Source of the DNA: Deltaproteobacteria bacterium
Lineage (GTDB): Bacteria > Desulfobacterota > Desulfobaccia > Desulfobaccales > 0-14-0-80-60-11
Assembly (NCBI GenBank): GCA_021817645.1
Contig: JAKAGH010000163.1
Span: 1-7,147, forward strand
Length of the DNA stretch: 7,147 bases
Direction: 5' to 3'
Notes under the pieces: generated by a model
Told to the model about the DNA's origin: nothing
The model's database searches: none
The model's input: only the letters and a program-made list of their open reading frames with translations
Translations under genes and position numbers: made by a program
Shown here: piece after piece, positions 1 through 4,921 of the stretch
How the letters are laid out: each line of letters begins with the position of its first letter
Numbering within the stretch: position 1 is the stretch's first letter

Positions 1-947
1 TGTCTCAGGATTATCATCCTTATCAGGTGATCTTCGGGGTGAAGCATCCGCATGATCCCCTGTTGCCGCTTCTCCAGGAATTACAGCTTTCCTTTCCCCA
101 GGCACAGGCGGAAATCATCACCTGCCCGGCAGACCTGGGCCTGAACCCCAAGGTGAGCAAGCTGCGGCAGATGGAGCCCCATGCGCTTTACGACTTGCTG
201 GTGATCGCCGACGCGGACGTGAAAGTGGGGCCGGATTTCCTCACGCAGATCGCAGCCGCGTTCCAGGAGCCGGAAGTAGGGCTGGTCTCCTGTCCCTACC
301 GGGCCGGCCCGGCTGCGACCCTGGGTGCGGGTCTGGAGGCCCTAACCATCAGCGGAGATTTTATCCCGTCGGTGGCCACGGCCTTTTATGTGGAAGGCAT
401 CCGCTTTGCGCTGGGGGCCGCCATGGGGTTGTCCCGCCAGGCCCTGGCCGCCATCGGGGGCTTTGCCGCGCTGGCGGATTTTCTCGCCGATGACTACCAG
501 TTGGGTTGGCGGGTAGCCCAGGCAGGCTTCCGGGTCCGCCTGCTCCCTTATGTGGTGGAAACTCAAACCCCCCGGTTGGGATTCAAGGAATACCTCGAAC
601 ATCAACTGCGCTGGGCCCGGACTTACCGGGTCTGCCGCCCCCTGGGCTACTTTGCTTACGGCATCACCCACGCCCTGATCTACGGCCTCGCCCTCTTCCT
701 GGCTGCAGGCGGGACTACCTGGGCCTGGGGCCTGTTGGGGGCCACCCTGGCGGTAAGGCTGGTCCTGGCTGCCTTTTCCGAGCGCCGGGGGCTGCAAGGC
801 AGCCTCCCCTGGCCCTTTTTCCTCTTGCTGCCCTTGAAAGACCTGCTGTCCGGACTTATTTGGTTGTTAAGCTTCCTGGGCGACCGGGTCACCTGGGGCG
901 GACGTTTATACCGGGTTACACCAGAGGGAAAGTTGGTGCCGGAATAA
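1..947 (+). CDS. hpnI: HpnI-like (ceramide glucosyltransferase-type) family 2 glycosyltransferase, 5'-truncated by window
   Basis: This is a membrane-associated GT2 glycosyltransferase resembling HpnI, which transfers a sugar to bacteriohopanetetrol; the ceramide glucosyltransferases are close relatives. The frame is open from base 3 and runs into the GTG at 27 (SQDYHPYQ-VIFGV), so that GTG is internal and the true start lies outside the window. Counting from the codon at 27, I see NPKV at 40-43, the D2-type DADVKV at 62-67, GGF at 144-146, DDYQLG at 155-160 carrying the catalytic-base Asp, and HQLRW at 192-196, a variant of the (Q/R)xxRW motif. Two hydrophobic blocks follow (about 208-250 and 262-286), then the tail WGGRLYRV. 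The first nucleotide-sugar Asp should lie upstream of the window. No other hpn gene is visible, so the hopanoid acceptor is inferred from similarity only; a glycosphingolipid-type acceptor is the alternative. The family call is firm and the substrate is not. Confidence 0.82.
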   Translation, partial: SQDYHPYQVIFGVKHPHDPLLPLLQELQLSFPQAQAEIITCPADLGLNPKVSKLRQMEPHALYDLLVIADADVKVGPDFLTQIAAAFQEPEVGLVSCPYRAGPAATLGAGLEALTISGDFIPSVATAFYVEGIRFALGAAMGLSRQALAAIGGFAALADFLADDYQLGWRVAQAGFRVRLLPYVVETQTPRLGFKEYLEHQLRWARTYRVCRPLGYFAYGITHALIYGLALFLAAGGTTWAWGLLGATLAVRLVLAAFSERRGLQGSLPWPFFLLLPLKDLLSGLIWLLSFLGDRVTWGGRLYRVTPEGKLVPE

Positions 948-963
948 AAGGGTCCTCTTCAAG

Positions 964-991
964 AGTTCAAAGTTCAGGGTTCAAAGTTCAA
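964..991. repeat. Heptad array A (consensus AGTTCAA, 4 units)
   Basis: There are four contiguous 7-base units: AGTTCAA at 964, AGTTCAG at 971, GGTTCAA at 978 and AGTTCAA at 985. A further imperfect unit, TCTTCAA, sits at 956, out of phase by one base. The array starts 16 bases after the hpnI-like stop codon. Bases 970-990 are the reverse complement of 1311-1331 at 20 of 21 positions, so this array and the one before larB form an inverted pair. Period-7 repeats of this kind resemble the STRR heptamers known from cyanobacteria. Confidence 0.85.
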
Positions 992-1220
992 CCTTTACTG
1001 GTGCGCCTTTACATTTCTGCGACTTAGCCATATGTCTTTATAGAAGCAGCTATTCATGAGCTATTATGCTCCCCCATAAAATATGAAAACTGGCGGAGCG
1101 GGCCTCCGTACCCGCAGGAGCCCCGGGCGGCCAGGGACCGGGCCCCACCGACCAACTGCTTTTGACTTTTCAATACAGTCGTTCATGTGCCTTGGGCCCA
1201 CCCGCAAATTTTGAAAAGGC

Positions 1221-1283
1221 GTAGGGCGGCCGTCCCCGCCCGCCTCGGTAATTGCCCAGACTGGAAAGCCTGGGCCACCAATG
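1221..1283 (-). repeat. Two-hairpin dispersed palindromic element, diverged copy 1
   Basis: The element has two palindromic modules. The first is GGGCGG (1224-1229) pairing with CCGCCC (1236-1241). The second is GCCCAGACT (1254-1262) pairing with AGCCTGGGC (1267-1275) with one mismatch around a GGAA loop. It aligns by eye over its whole length, with roughly three quarters of positions identical, to the reverse complement of 2173-2230, which lies on the other side of larB. The first stem is shorter than in that copy, so this looks like the more decayed one. The strand is given relative to copy 2. Confidence 0.7.
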
Positions 1284-1303
1284 ATAACTTTTCGAAAGCA
1301 GCC

Positions 1304-1338
1304 TTAACTTTGAACTTTGAACCTTGAACTTCAAACTT
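1304..1338. repeat. Heptad array A' (consensus TGAACTT, 5 units), inverted relative to array A
   Basis: The units are TTAACTT at 1304, TGAACTT at 1311, TGAACCT at 1318, TGAACTT at 1325 and CAAACTT at 1332. The consensus is the reverse complement of the array A unit in another phase. The array ends 19 bases before the larB start codon and 7 bases before its Shine-Dalgarno (AAGGA, 1346-1350). Any transcript starting upstream of it would therefore carry the array in the larB leader. Confidence 0.85.
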
Positions 1339-1357
1339 TTTCAAAAAGGATTCCCGG

Positions 1358-2110
1358 ATGGATATAAAAATTCTGGAGCAGTTATTGGAAGAAGTGCGCC
1401 GCGGCCGCCTGCCGGTAGCTGAGGCCCTGGACCGTTTGCGCACTCTTCCTTTTGAAAACCTGGGTTTTGCCCGGGTGGACCACCACCGCCAGTTGCGCCA
1501 GGGGTTCCCGGAAGTGATCTTTGCCGCAGGCAAAAGCCTGTCCCAGATCCGGGGCATCCTGACGGCCCTGCAGCCCAATAATGACAATATTCTAGTAACC
1601 CGGCTGGCTCCGGACCAGGCCGAGATTCTCCTGACCGAGTTCCCGGAGGCCCGTTATTACACAGATTCCCGGGTATTGACCCTCATCCAGGGGCAGATTC
1701 CCGACCGGGGCCGGGGGGTGATCGTGGTCATCTCCGCGGGCACTTCCGATATCCCGGTGGCGGAGGAGGCCCTGCTCACCGCCCAGATCATGGGCCATCA
1801 GGTGGAGTCTCTCTACGACGTGGGCGTGGCCGGATTGCACCGGTTGCTGGCGCATCAGGAACTGCTGCTCAGCGCCACCTGCTTCATCGTGGTCGCGGGC
1901 ATGGACGGAGCCCTGCCCAGCGTGGTGGGCGGCCTGGTGGACCGGCCGGTGATCGCGGTGCCCACCAGCGTGGGCTACGGGGCCTCCTTCGGAGGAGTGG
2001 CCGCGCTGCTCACCATGCTCAATTCCTGCGCTACCGGCGTGGCCGTGGTGAACATCGACAACGGCTTCGGGGCCGGCTGCCTGGCGGCGTTGATTAACCG
2101 GAAGGATTGA
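1358..2110 (+). CDS. larB: LarB, nickel pincer cofactor biosynthesis (pyridinium-3,5-biscarboxylate mononucleotide synthase)
   Basis: LarB carboxylates the pyridinium ring of nicotinic acid adenine dinucleotide and releases AMP, giving the biscarboxylated mononucleotide that LarE and LarC convert to the nickel-pincer cofactor of lactate racemase and related enzymes. The 250-residue length is normal for the family. Visible landmarks are the N-terminal GFARVDHHRQLRQGFPEVIF (37-56), then a PurE-like domain with SAGTSD (126-131), AGMDGALPS (180-188), PTSVGYG (202-208) and the C-terminal NIDNGFGAG (232-240). Cys224 in LNSCATG is probably the equivalent of the nucleophilic Cys221 of the Lactobacillus plantarum enzyme. 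ATG 1358 is supported by AAGGA at 1346-1350, 7 bases upstream. No larC, larE or lactate racemase gene is in view. The PurE similarity could mislead annotators, but the N-terminal region marks it as LarB. Confidence 0.95.
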   Translation: MDIKILEQLLEEVRRGRLPVAEALDRLRTLPFENLGFARVDHHRQLRQGFPEVIFAAGKSLSQIRGILTALQPNNDNILVTRLAPDQAEILLTEFPEARYYTDSRVLTLIQGQIPDRGRGVIVVISAGTSDIPVAEEALLTAQIMGHQVESLYDVGVAGLHRLLAHQELLLSATCFIVVAGMDGALPSVVGGLVDRPVIAVPTSVGYGASFGGVAALLTMLNSCATGVAVVNIDNGFGAGCLAALINRKD

Positions 2111-2113
2111 AAA

Positions 2114-2141
2114 AGCTGTCAGCTTTCAGCAGTCAGCTAAG
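2114..2141. repeat. Heptad array B (consensus AGCTNTC, 4 units)
   Basis: The units are AGCTGTC at 2114, AGCTTTC at 2121, AGCAGTC at 2128 and a degenerate AGCTAAG at 2135. The array begins three bases after the larB stop codon. Its unit is unrelated to that of the arrays on the other side of larB, but the period is again exactly seven. Confidence 0.75.
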
Positions 2142-2172
2142 AAAATATTCATTGCTTTGAAGTGTTGCCAAC

Positions 2173-2230
2173 GGTAGCACAGGCTTTCCAGCCTGTGCCG
2201 ATTGCCTGGGCGGGCGAGACGCCCGCCGCT
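2173..2230 (+). repeat. Two-hairpin dispersed palindromic element, intact copy 2
   Basis: It carries two perfect hairpins. GCACAGGCT (2177-2185) pairs with AGCCTGTGC (2190-2198) around TTCC, and GGCGGGCG (2209-2216) pairs with CGCCCGCC (2220-2227) around AGA. It is the inverted, better-preserved relative of 1221-1283. A small extra hairpin, ACGA/TCGT around TCTT, lies at 2231-2242. No T-tract follows either large stem, so intrinsic termination is not supported. Similar GC-rich palindromes are common dispersed non-coding repeats, and a REP- or MITE-type origin is inferred. Confidence 0.75.
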
Positions 2231-2272
2231 ACGATCTTTCGTGATTACCGGCGGGCCGAAAGTTTATGAATG

Positions 2273-2307
2273 ACTGCTTACCGCCCACTGCTTACCGCTC
2301 ACTTCAT
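2273..2307. repeat. Heptad array C (consensus ACYGCYY, 5 units)
   Basis: The units are ACTGCTT at 2273, ACCGCCC at 2280, ACTGCTT at 2287, ACCGCTC at 2294 and a degenerate ACTTCAT at 2301. Units alternate, so a 14-base super-period is also visible. The array ends 7 bases before the Shine-Dalgarno AGGAG (2315-2319) of the flavoprotein gene, so it would lie in that gene's mRNA leader. Confidence 0.8.
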
Positions 2308-2324
2308 CACCTACAGGAGCCCCC

Positions 2325-3083
2325 ATGAACATCGTGGCTTTCAACAGCAGCCCCCGGGACAATAAGACCAGCAAGACCGAACTCATCCTGCAAAAATTCC
2401 TGGACGGGGCCCGGCAGGCGGGCGCAGCCACGGAAACTCTTTATCTGCGCAAATATCATATCAAGCAATGTCTGGGGTGCTTCAGCTGCTGGCTCGGAAA
2501 CCAGGGCCAATGCGTCCAAGAGGACGACATGACCGGGGAGCTGTTAGGCCGCTTCATGGAGGCAGACCTGATAGTGCTGGCCACGCCCTTGTATCACTTC
2601 AACATGAACGCCCGCATGAAGTCCTTCATCGAACGCACCTTGCCCATGTTGAACCCCATCTTTGTCGACCGGGGGAACCGCACCATCCACCCCTTCCGGG
2701 TGGACCAGGCTCCCCGGATCGTGGCCTTGAGCGTTTGCGCCTTTCCTGAGTTCTACAATTTTCAGGCCCTCTCCCTGAACCTGCGCATGATTTTCGGCAA
2801 CAACCTGGTGGCGGAAATCTACCGCCATTCTTCCGAGTTGCTCACCGTGCCGCCCTTGCAGTTCCAGGTGGGACTGGTGCTGCTCGCGGCCGTCCAGGCC
2901 GGAGCAGAGGTAGTGCGCCAGGGAAAAGTCAGCCCGGAGACCATGGACGCCCTGACCCAGGATTTGGCGCCCCGGGAGACGCTGATCCAGATGGCCAATC
3001 AATATTGGCAAGGGGAAAGGGCAAAACAGGAGAGCCCCGCTCCCCCCGTAGAAGAAGACGAGTCGGTGGACAAATGGGTATAA
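2325..3083 (+). CDS. Flavodoxin-fold NAD(P)H-dependent FMN reductase with CxxCxxCx7C motif (iron-sulfur flavoprotein-like)
   Basis: This is a cytoplasmic flavoprotein of the NADPH-dependent FMN reductase / iron-sulfur flavoprotein type. The N-terminal IVAFNSSPR (3-11) followed by a Ser/Thr-rich turn is the FMN phosphate loop. Cys49, Cys52, Cys55 and Cys63 form CxxCxxCx7C, the spacing seen in Isf-type proteins that bind a [4Fe-4S] cluster. ATPLYHFNMNARMKSFIER (86-104) is the conserved flavin-contact segment of the family. Residues past about 175 form a less familiar C-terminal region ending in an acidic tail (PVEEDESVDKWV). Full length is 252 residues. ATG 2325 has AGGAG at 2315-2319, five bases upstream, which is a strong site. 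It lies 214 bp after larB on the same strand, but the spacer argues against tight coupling. The redox partner is unknown, and cluster binding is inferred from cysteine spacing only. Confidence 0.85.
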   Translation: MNIVAFNSSPRDNKTSKTELILQKFLDGARQAGAATETLYLRKYHIKQCLGCFSCWLGNQGQCVQEDDMTGELLGRFMEADLIVLATPLYHFNMNARMKSFIERTLPMLNPIFVDRGNRTIHPFRVDQAPRIVALSVCAFPEFYNFQALSLNLRMIFGNNLVAEIYRHSSELLTVPPLQFQVGLVLLAAVQAGAEVVRQGKVSPETMDALTQDLAPRETLIQMANQYWQGERAKQESPAPPVEEDESVDKWV

Positions 3084-3121
3084 TGAAAAAATTATAGAGA
3101 GAAGGGGAAAGGCCCGGGACC

Positions 3122-3149
3122 TTGACTTTTGGCCTTCAATTTCCAGTTT
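3122..3149. repeat. Possible degenerate heptad array E (YYRRYYT pattern)
   Basis: The units TTGACTT at 3122, TTGGCCT at 3129, TCAATTT at 3136 and CCAGTTT at 3143 share the purine/pyrimidine pattern YYRRYYT but not a base consensus. The stretch begins six bases past the stop codon of the small minus-strand gene, the position expected from the other arrays. It lies in the 72-bp convergent spacer. On its own this could be chance, so confidence is low. Confidence 0.35.
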
Positions 3150-3155
3150 CGTTGG

Positions 3156-3347
3156 TCAAATTGTGGGTTTTTCTTTCTTGGCGGCCAGCAGACTGCGATA
3201 GTGTTCCTGATCCCGGCGGGCCTGGAACAACTCTGCTTCCAGACGGGGCCGGTCGTCCGCAGACGCGTCTTTAAGTCCCTTTTCCAGTTCCTCCACCTGC
3301 CGGGTCAGACGGTAGAGTTCCTGGGCCAGAAAACGGATGGTAGTCAC
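3156..3347 (-). CDS. Small conserved-looking coiled-coil protein, 63 aa, function unknown
   Basis: I do not recognise a named family. The 63-residue product is soluble and charged, with no membrane segment or signal peptide. A leucine/charge-patterned helix runs from about residue 6 to 57, likely two helices with a short polar break near DASADDRPR (27-35), ending in KKEKPTI. This suggests a coiled-coil hairpin. The GTG at 3347 is the only sensible start, because an in-frame TAG lies two codons upstream (3354-3356) and a weak purine-rich site (TAGGT) precedes it. It lies 147 bp downstream of the histidine kinase on the same strand. It could be a small accessory or adaptor protein of that transcript, but this is inference. 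Its codon pattern looks like real coding sequence, and the antisense frame is less protein-like. Confidence 0.6.
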   Translation of the reverse strand: MTTIRFLAQELYRLTRQVEELEKGLKDASADDRPRLEAELFQARRDQEHYRSLLAAKKEKPTI

Positions 3348-3356
3348 TGCGACCTA

Positions 3357-3401
3357 CCCCCCCTCACCCTAACCCTCTCCCCCCGCCGGGGAGAGAGGGG
3401 A
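3357..3401. repeat. REP-like palindromic repeat (CCCTCACCC...GGGGAGAGAGGGG type)
   Basis: This is a widely dispersed bacterial intergenic repeat type. It has a C-rich lead containing CCTCACCCTAACCC, then a hairpin of CTCTCCCC (3375-3382) and GGGGAGAG (3388-3395) around CCGCC. Translated on the plus strand it yields the familiar artefact peptide LTLSPRRGERG, seen at the ends of spurious ORFs in many genomes. It lies ten bases upstream of the GTG of the small coiled-coil gene. On the minus-strand transcript it would form a stable stem just before that start, so it may reduce or uncouple its expression from the kinase gene. Confidence 0.8.
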
Positions 3402-3452
3402 TAAGAGGGAAGAATTTTTAACAACTGGCATGAATTATTGATAATTTATGTG

Positions 3453-3494
3453 CTTTTGACGCAAAACAGAAAACGGAAAACTGAAAACCGTTTT
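3453..3494. repeat. Heptad array D (C-N-G-AAAA, 6 units)
   Basis: The units are CTTTTGA at 3453, CGCAAAA at 3460, CAGAAAA at 3467, CGGAAAA at 3474, CTGAAAA at 3481 and CCGTTTT at 3488; the middle four are the cleanest. The array abuts the kinase stop codon (TGA on the minus strand, 3497-3495). On the transcribed strand it reads as repeated TTTTCNG units, so it supplies U-rich RNA immediately after the gene. Confidence 0.8.
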
Positions 3495-3498
3495 TCAG
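3481..3498 (-). terminator. Weak hairpin spanning the kinase stop codon, possible terminator or mRNA-end stem
   Basis: On the minus strand, CTGAAAA (3498-3492) pairs perfectly with TTTTCAG (3487-3481) around ACGG, and TTTTCCG follows. The stem includes the kinase TGA and is followed by U-rich heptads. That gives the shape of an intrinsic terminator, but the stem is A/U-rich and only 7 bp, so termination would be inefficient at best. The hairpin may simply be a by-product of the heptad array. Confidence 0.3.
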
Positions 3499-4868
3499 TG
3501 CATGGCCACCATTTCTGCGGCCAGGGGGCGCTCCGGGCTCACCACCAGGGGCAGGACAAAATAGAAATTATTGCCGCCGGGAGTGGGCTCATAGCCCACT
3601 TCACCGCCGTGGGTCTCGATGACATTGCGGACAAAATAGAGGCCGCGGCCGGTGCCCACTTCGCCGTCTATGTTACTCCCCCGGTAACCTTCATCAAAGA
3701 TATGGCCCCGGTCTTCCGGAGGAATATGGGGGCCGGTGGTGAACATATTGAACTTGATGCCGTCTTTGCCGGGGCCGAAGTGGTCATGGAGCACATCCCG
3801 GCCATAGGCCACGTATTTACGGCCCTCGTAATTACGGCGGGTGTACTTCACCGCATTGGAAAAAAGATTCGCATAGACCTGGGCCATCAAGCCCTTGTCC
3901 ACCGACAGGGGCAAATCCTCATCCGGCATTACCCCCATGCTGTCGTCGACGTCGACATTGCGCTCCTTGAGCTTGGGGAGATAGAGCTGCAGTTGGGGCT
4001 GAATGATTTCGCTCTGCACCTTGCAGGTGCGCCTTCTCAGCACTAGCTGCCCCTTCTGGAAATGGGAGGGCCGGAACAGAGACTCCAGAAAGAGGCTGAC
4101 TCCTTTGTAATGCTGCTCCAGGGTCTGATAATCCGCTTCCATCTCCTCGACTAAAGTGCGGAACTTGTCCTGGGCCAAGGGCAATTCGGGACACGTTTCA
4201 TCCCGGAATTCACAGAGACAACGGAGTTCTTTCAGAGTATCGATCTTCTGGCGCAGGTGCCGCAGATAGAGGCTGAGGCTGATATTGGGCACAATGACGT
4301 TGTGTTCGATATCGGCCACCAGGCTGTTGATGAAGCGGATACGCTGAATGTTCTGCCAGGCGATGATCTTGACGTGGAGATTGTAGCCCACGCGATTGGC
4401 GTATTTCTCAAAGAAAAACCGGTCCTTTTCCGTGAGCCGGTCCCCGGGAGAGAACTCCAGCATGCCGATAACCTGGTCTTTGGTGTAAAAGGGGAGCCGG
4501 TCCACCAGGAGCTGGTTGCCCCGGATGGGGATCACCCAGGCATCGTCCGTATGATAGGCCTGGCTGGAGAGCTGGATATGGGAGGGGGCCTTGGGCTTTT
4601 CCTGGTATAGCCCCAGGAGGCTGTCGCACACCAGCTCCAGGGCGCCTTCCTGGCACAGGAGATAGAGGCGGCAATTCAGATCAAAGAATTCTTTGACGAC
4701 GCTGACACAGATGCGGTAAAAATTTTCTAAGGTTTCATATTCCTGAGCCAGGTCAAAGAAGGTCTTGAGGAAGTCGTCTCTCAGGGTGCCAAAATTGTAC
4801 TCCAAGAAGTTCTGCCGCTTCTCCTTTACCCGGGCCACAACTATTTCCAGGTCCAGCGGCACTCCCAT
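3495..4868 (-). CDS. Soluble sensor histidine kinase, GAF-like sensor plus HATPase_c, 457 aa
   Basis: This is a cytoplasmic two-component sensor kinase with no membrane segment. Numbered from ATG 4868, residues 35-160 look like a GAF-type sensor domain. A helix leads into the H box DIEHNVIVPN (186-195) with phospho-acceptor His189 and the conserved Pro five residues later; it is an atypical H box, without the usual HE pair. The HATPase domain has the N box (NLFSNAVKYT, 334-343), a G1 region TTGPHIPPED where the adenine-contacting Asp or Asn is Thr, an F-box-like IFDEGYRG, and an intact G2 box (GTGRGLYFVRNVIETHGG, 405-422). The upstream TTG at 4886 extends the frame, but AGGAGG at 4879-4874 overlaps that extension and sits five bases before ATG 4868, so the ATG is preferred. 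The gene follows fumarase beta by 53 nt. No response regulator is in view, and the ligand is unknown. Confidence 0.9.
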   Translation of the reverse strand: MGVPLDLEIVVARVKEKRQNFLEYNFGTLRDDFLKTFFDLAQEYETLENFYRICVSVVKEFFDLNCRLYLLCQEGALELVCDSLLGLYQEKPKAPSHIQLSSQAYHTDDAWVIPIRGNQLLVDRLPFYTKDQVIGMLEFSPGDRLTEKDRFFFEKYANRVGYNLHVKIIAWQNIQRIRFINSLVADIEHNVIVPNISLSLYLRHLRQKIDTLKELRCLCEFRDETCPELPLAQDKFRTLVEEMEADYQTLEQHYKGVSLFLESLFRPSHFQKGQLVLRRRTCKVQSEIIQPQLQLYLPKLKERNVDVDDSMGVMPDEDLPLSVDKGLMAQVYANLFSNAVKYTRRNYEGRKYVAYGRDVLHDHFGPGKDGIKFNMFTTGPHIPPEDRGHIFDEGYRGSNIDGEVGTGRGLYFVRNVIETHGGEVGYEPTPGGNNFYFVLPLVVSPERPLAAEMVAMH

Positions 4869-4873
4869 TTTGG

Positions 4874-4879
4874 CCTCCT
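4874..4879 (-). promoter_or_regulatory. Shine-Dalgarno AGGAGG that sets the kinase start
   Basis: A perfect AGGAGG on the minus strand lies five bases before ATG 4868. It falls inside the longer TTG-initiated reading frame (4886), which itself has no good ribosome binding site. This decides the start in favour of the ATG. Confidence 0.85.
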
Positions 4880-4921
4880 GCAGCAATCACATGAAAAAGC
4901 GCGGGTTTCTTCCCTGTCCCT

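Larger units (their letters stand above)
948..1357. other. 410-bp gene-free spacer between hpnI-like gene and larB
   Basis: I find no credible gene here. In order it holds a heptad array (964-991), an AT-rich stretch (about 1005-1090), a GC-rich stretch with weak hairpins (1094-1155, for example CGGAG 1094-1098 with CTCCG 1104-1108), a palindromic dispersed element (1221-1283) and a second heptad array in the opposite orientation (1304-1338). The ribosome binding site of larB follows. No convincing sigma70 promoter or intrinsic terminator is visible, although larB probably needs its own promoter given this distance. Confidence 0.7.

Noticed and set aside
1162..1190. Possible larB promoter with TTGACT as -35
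   Set aside because: The hexamer sits inside a two-unit heptad-like stretch (CTTTTGA, CTTTTCA), and no acceptable -10 box lies at about 17 bases.
964..1338. Insertion sequence bounded by terminal inverted repeats
   Set aside because: No transposase frame lies inside, the arms are themselves tandem heptads, and no target-site duplication is visible at the edges.
1183..1587. 134-residue minus-strand open frame crossing the spacer and the larB 5' end
   Set aside because: It translates through the palindromic element and the heptad array and then antisense to larB; low-complexity, arginine-rich, no recognisable domain.
964..2307. CRISPR-like array
   Set aside because: Units are 7 bases with no spacers between them; no cas gene or longer direct repeat is present.
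3109..3136. Convergent terminator from AAGGCC (3109-3114) and GGCCTT (3131-3136)
   Set aside because: The stem is only 6 bp with a 16-base loop, and no T-tract follows on either strand.
3129..3404. 91-residue plus-strand open frame ending in LTLSPRRGERG
   Set aside because: The C-terminal peptide is the translation product of a dispersed REP-like repeat, and the rest is antisense to the small coiled-coil gene.
3438..4046. 202-residue plus-strand open frame antisense to the kinase
   Set aside because: It lies antisense to well-supported HATPase and DHp coding sequence, begins within the heptad array and shows no family motif; a shadow frame.
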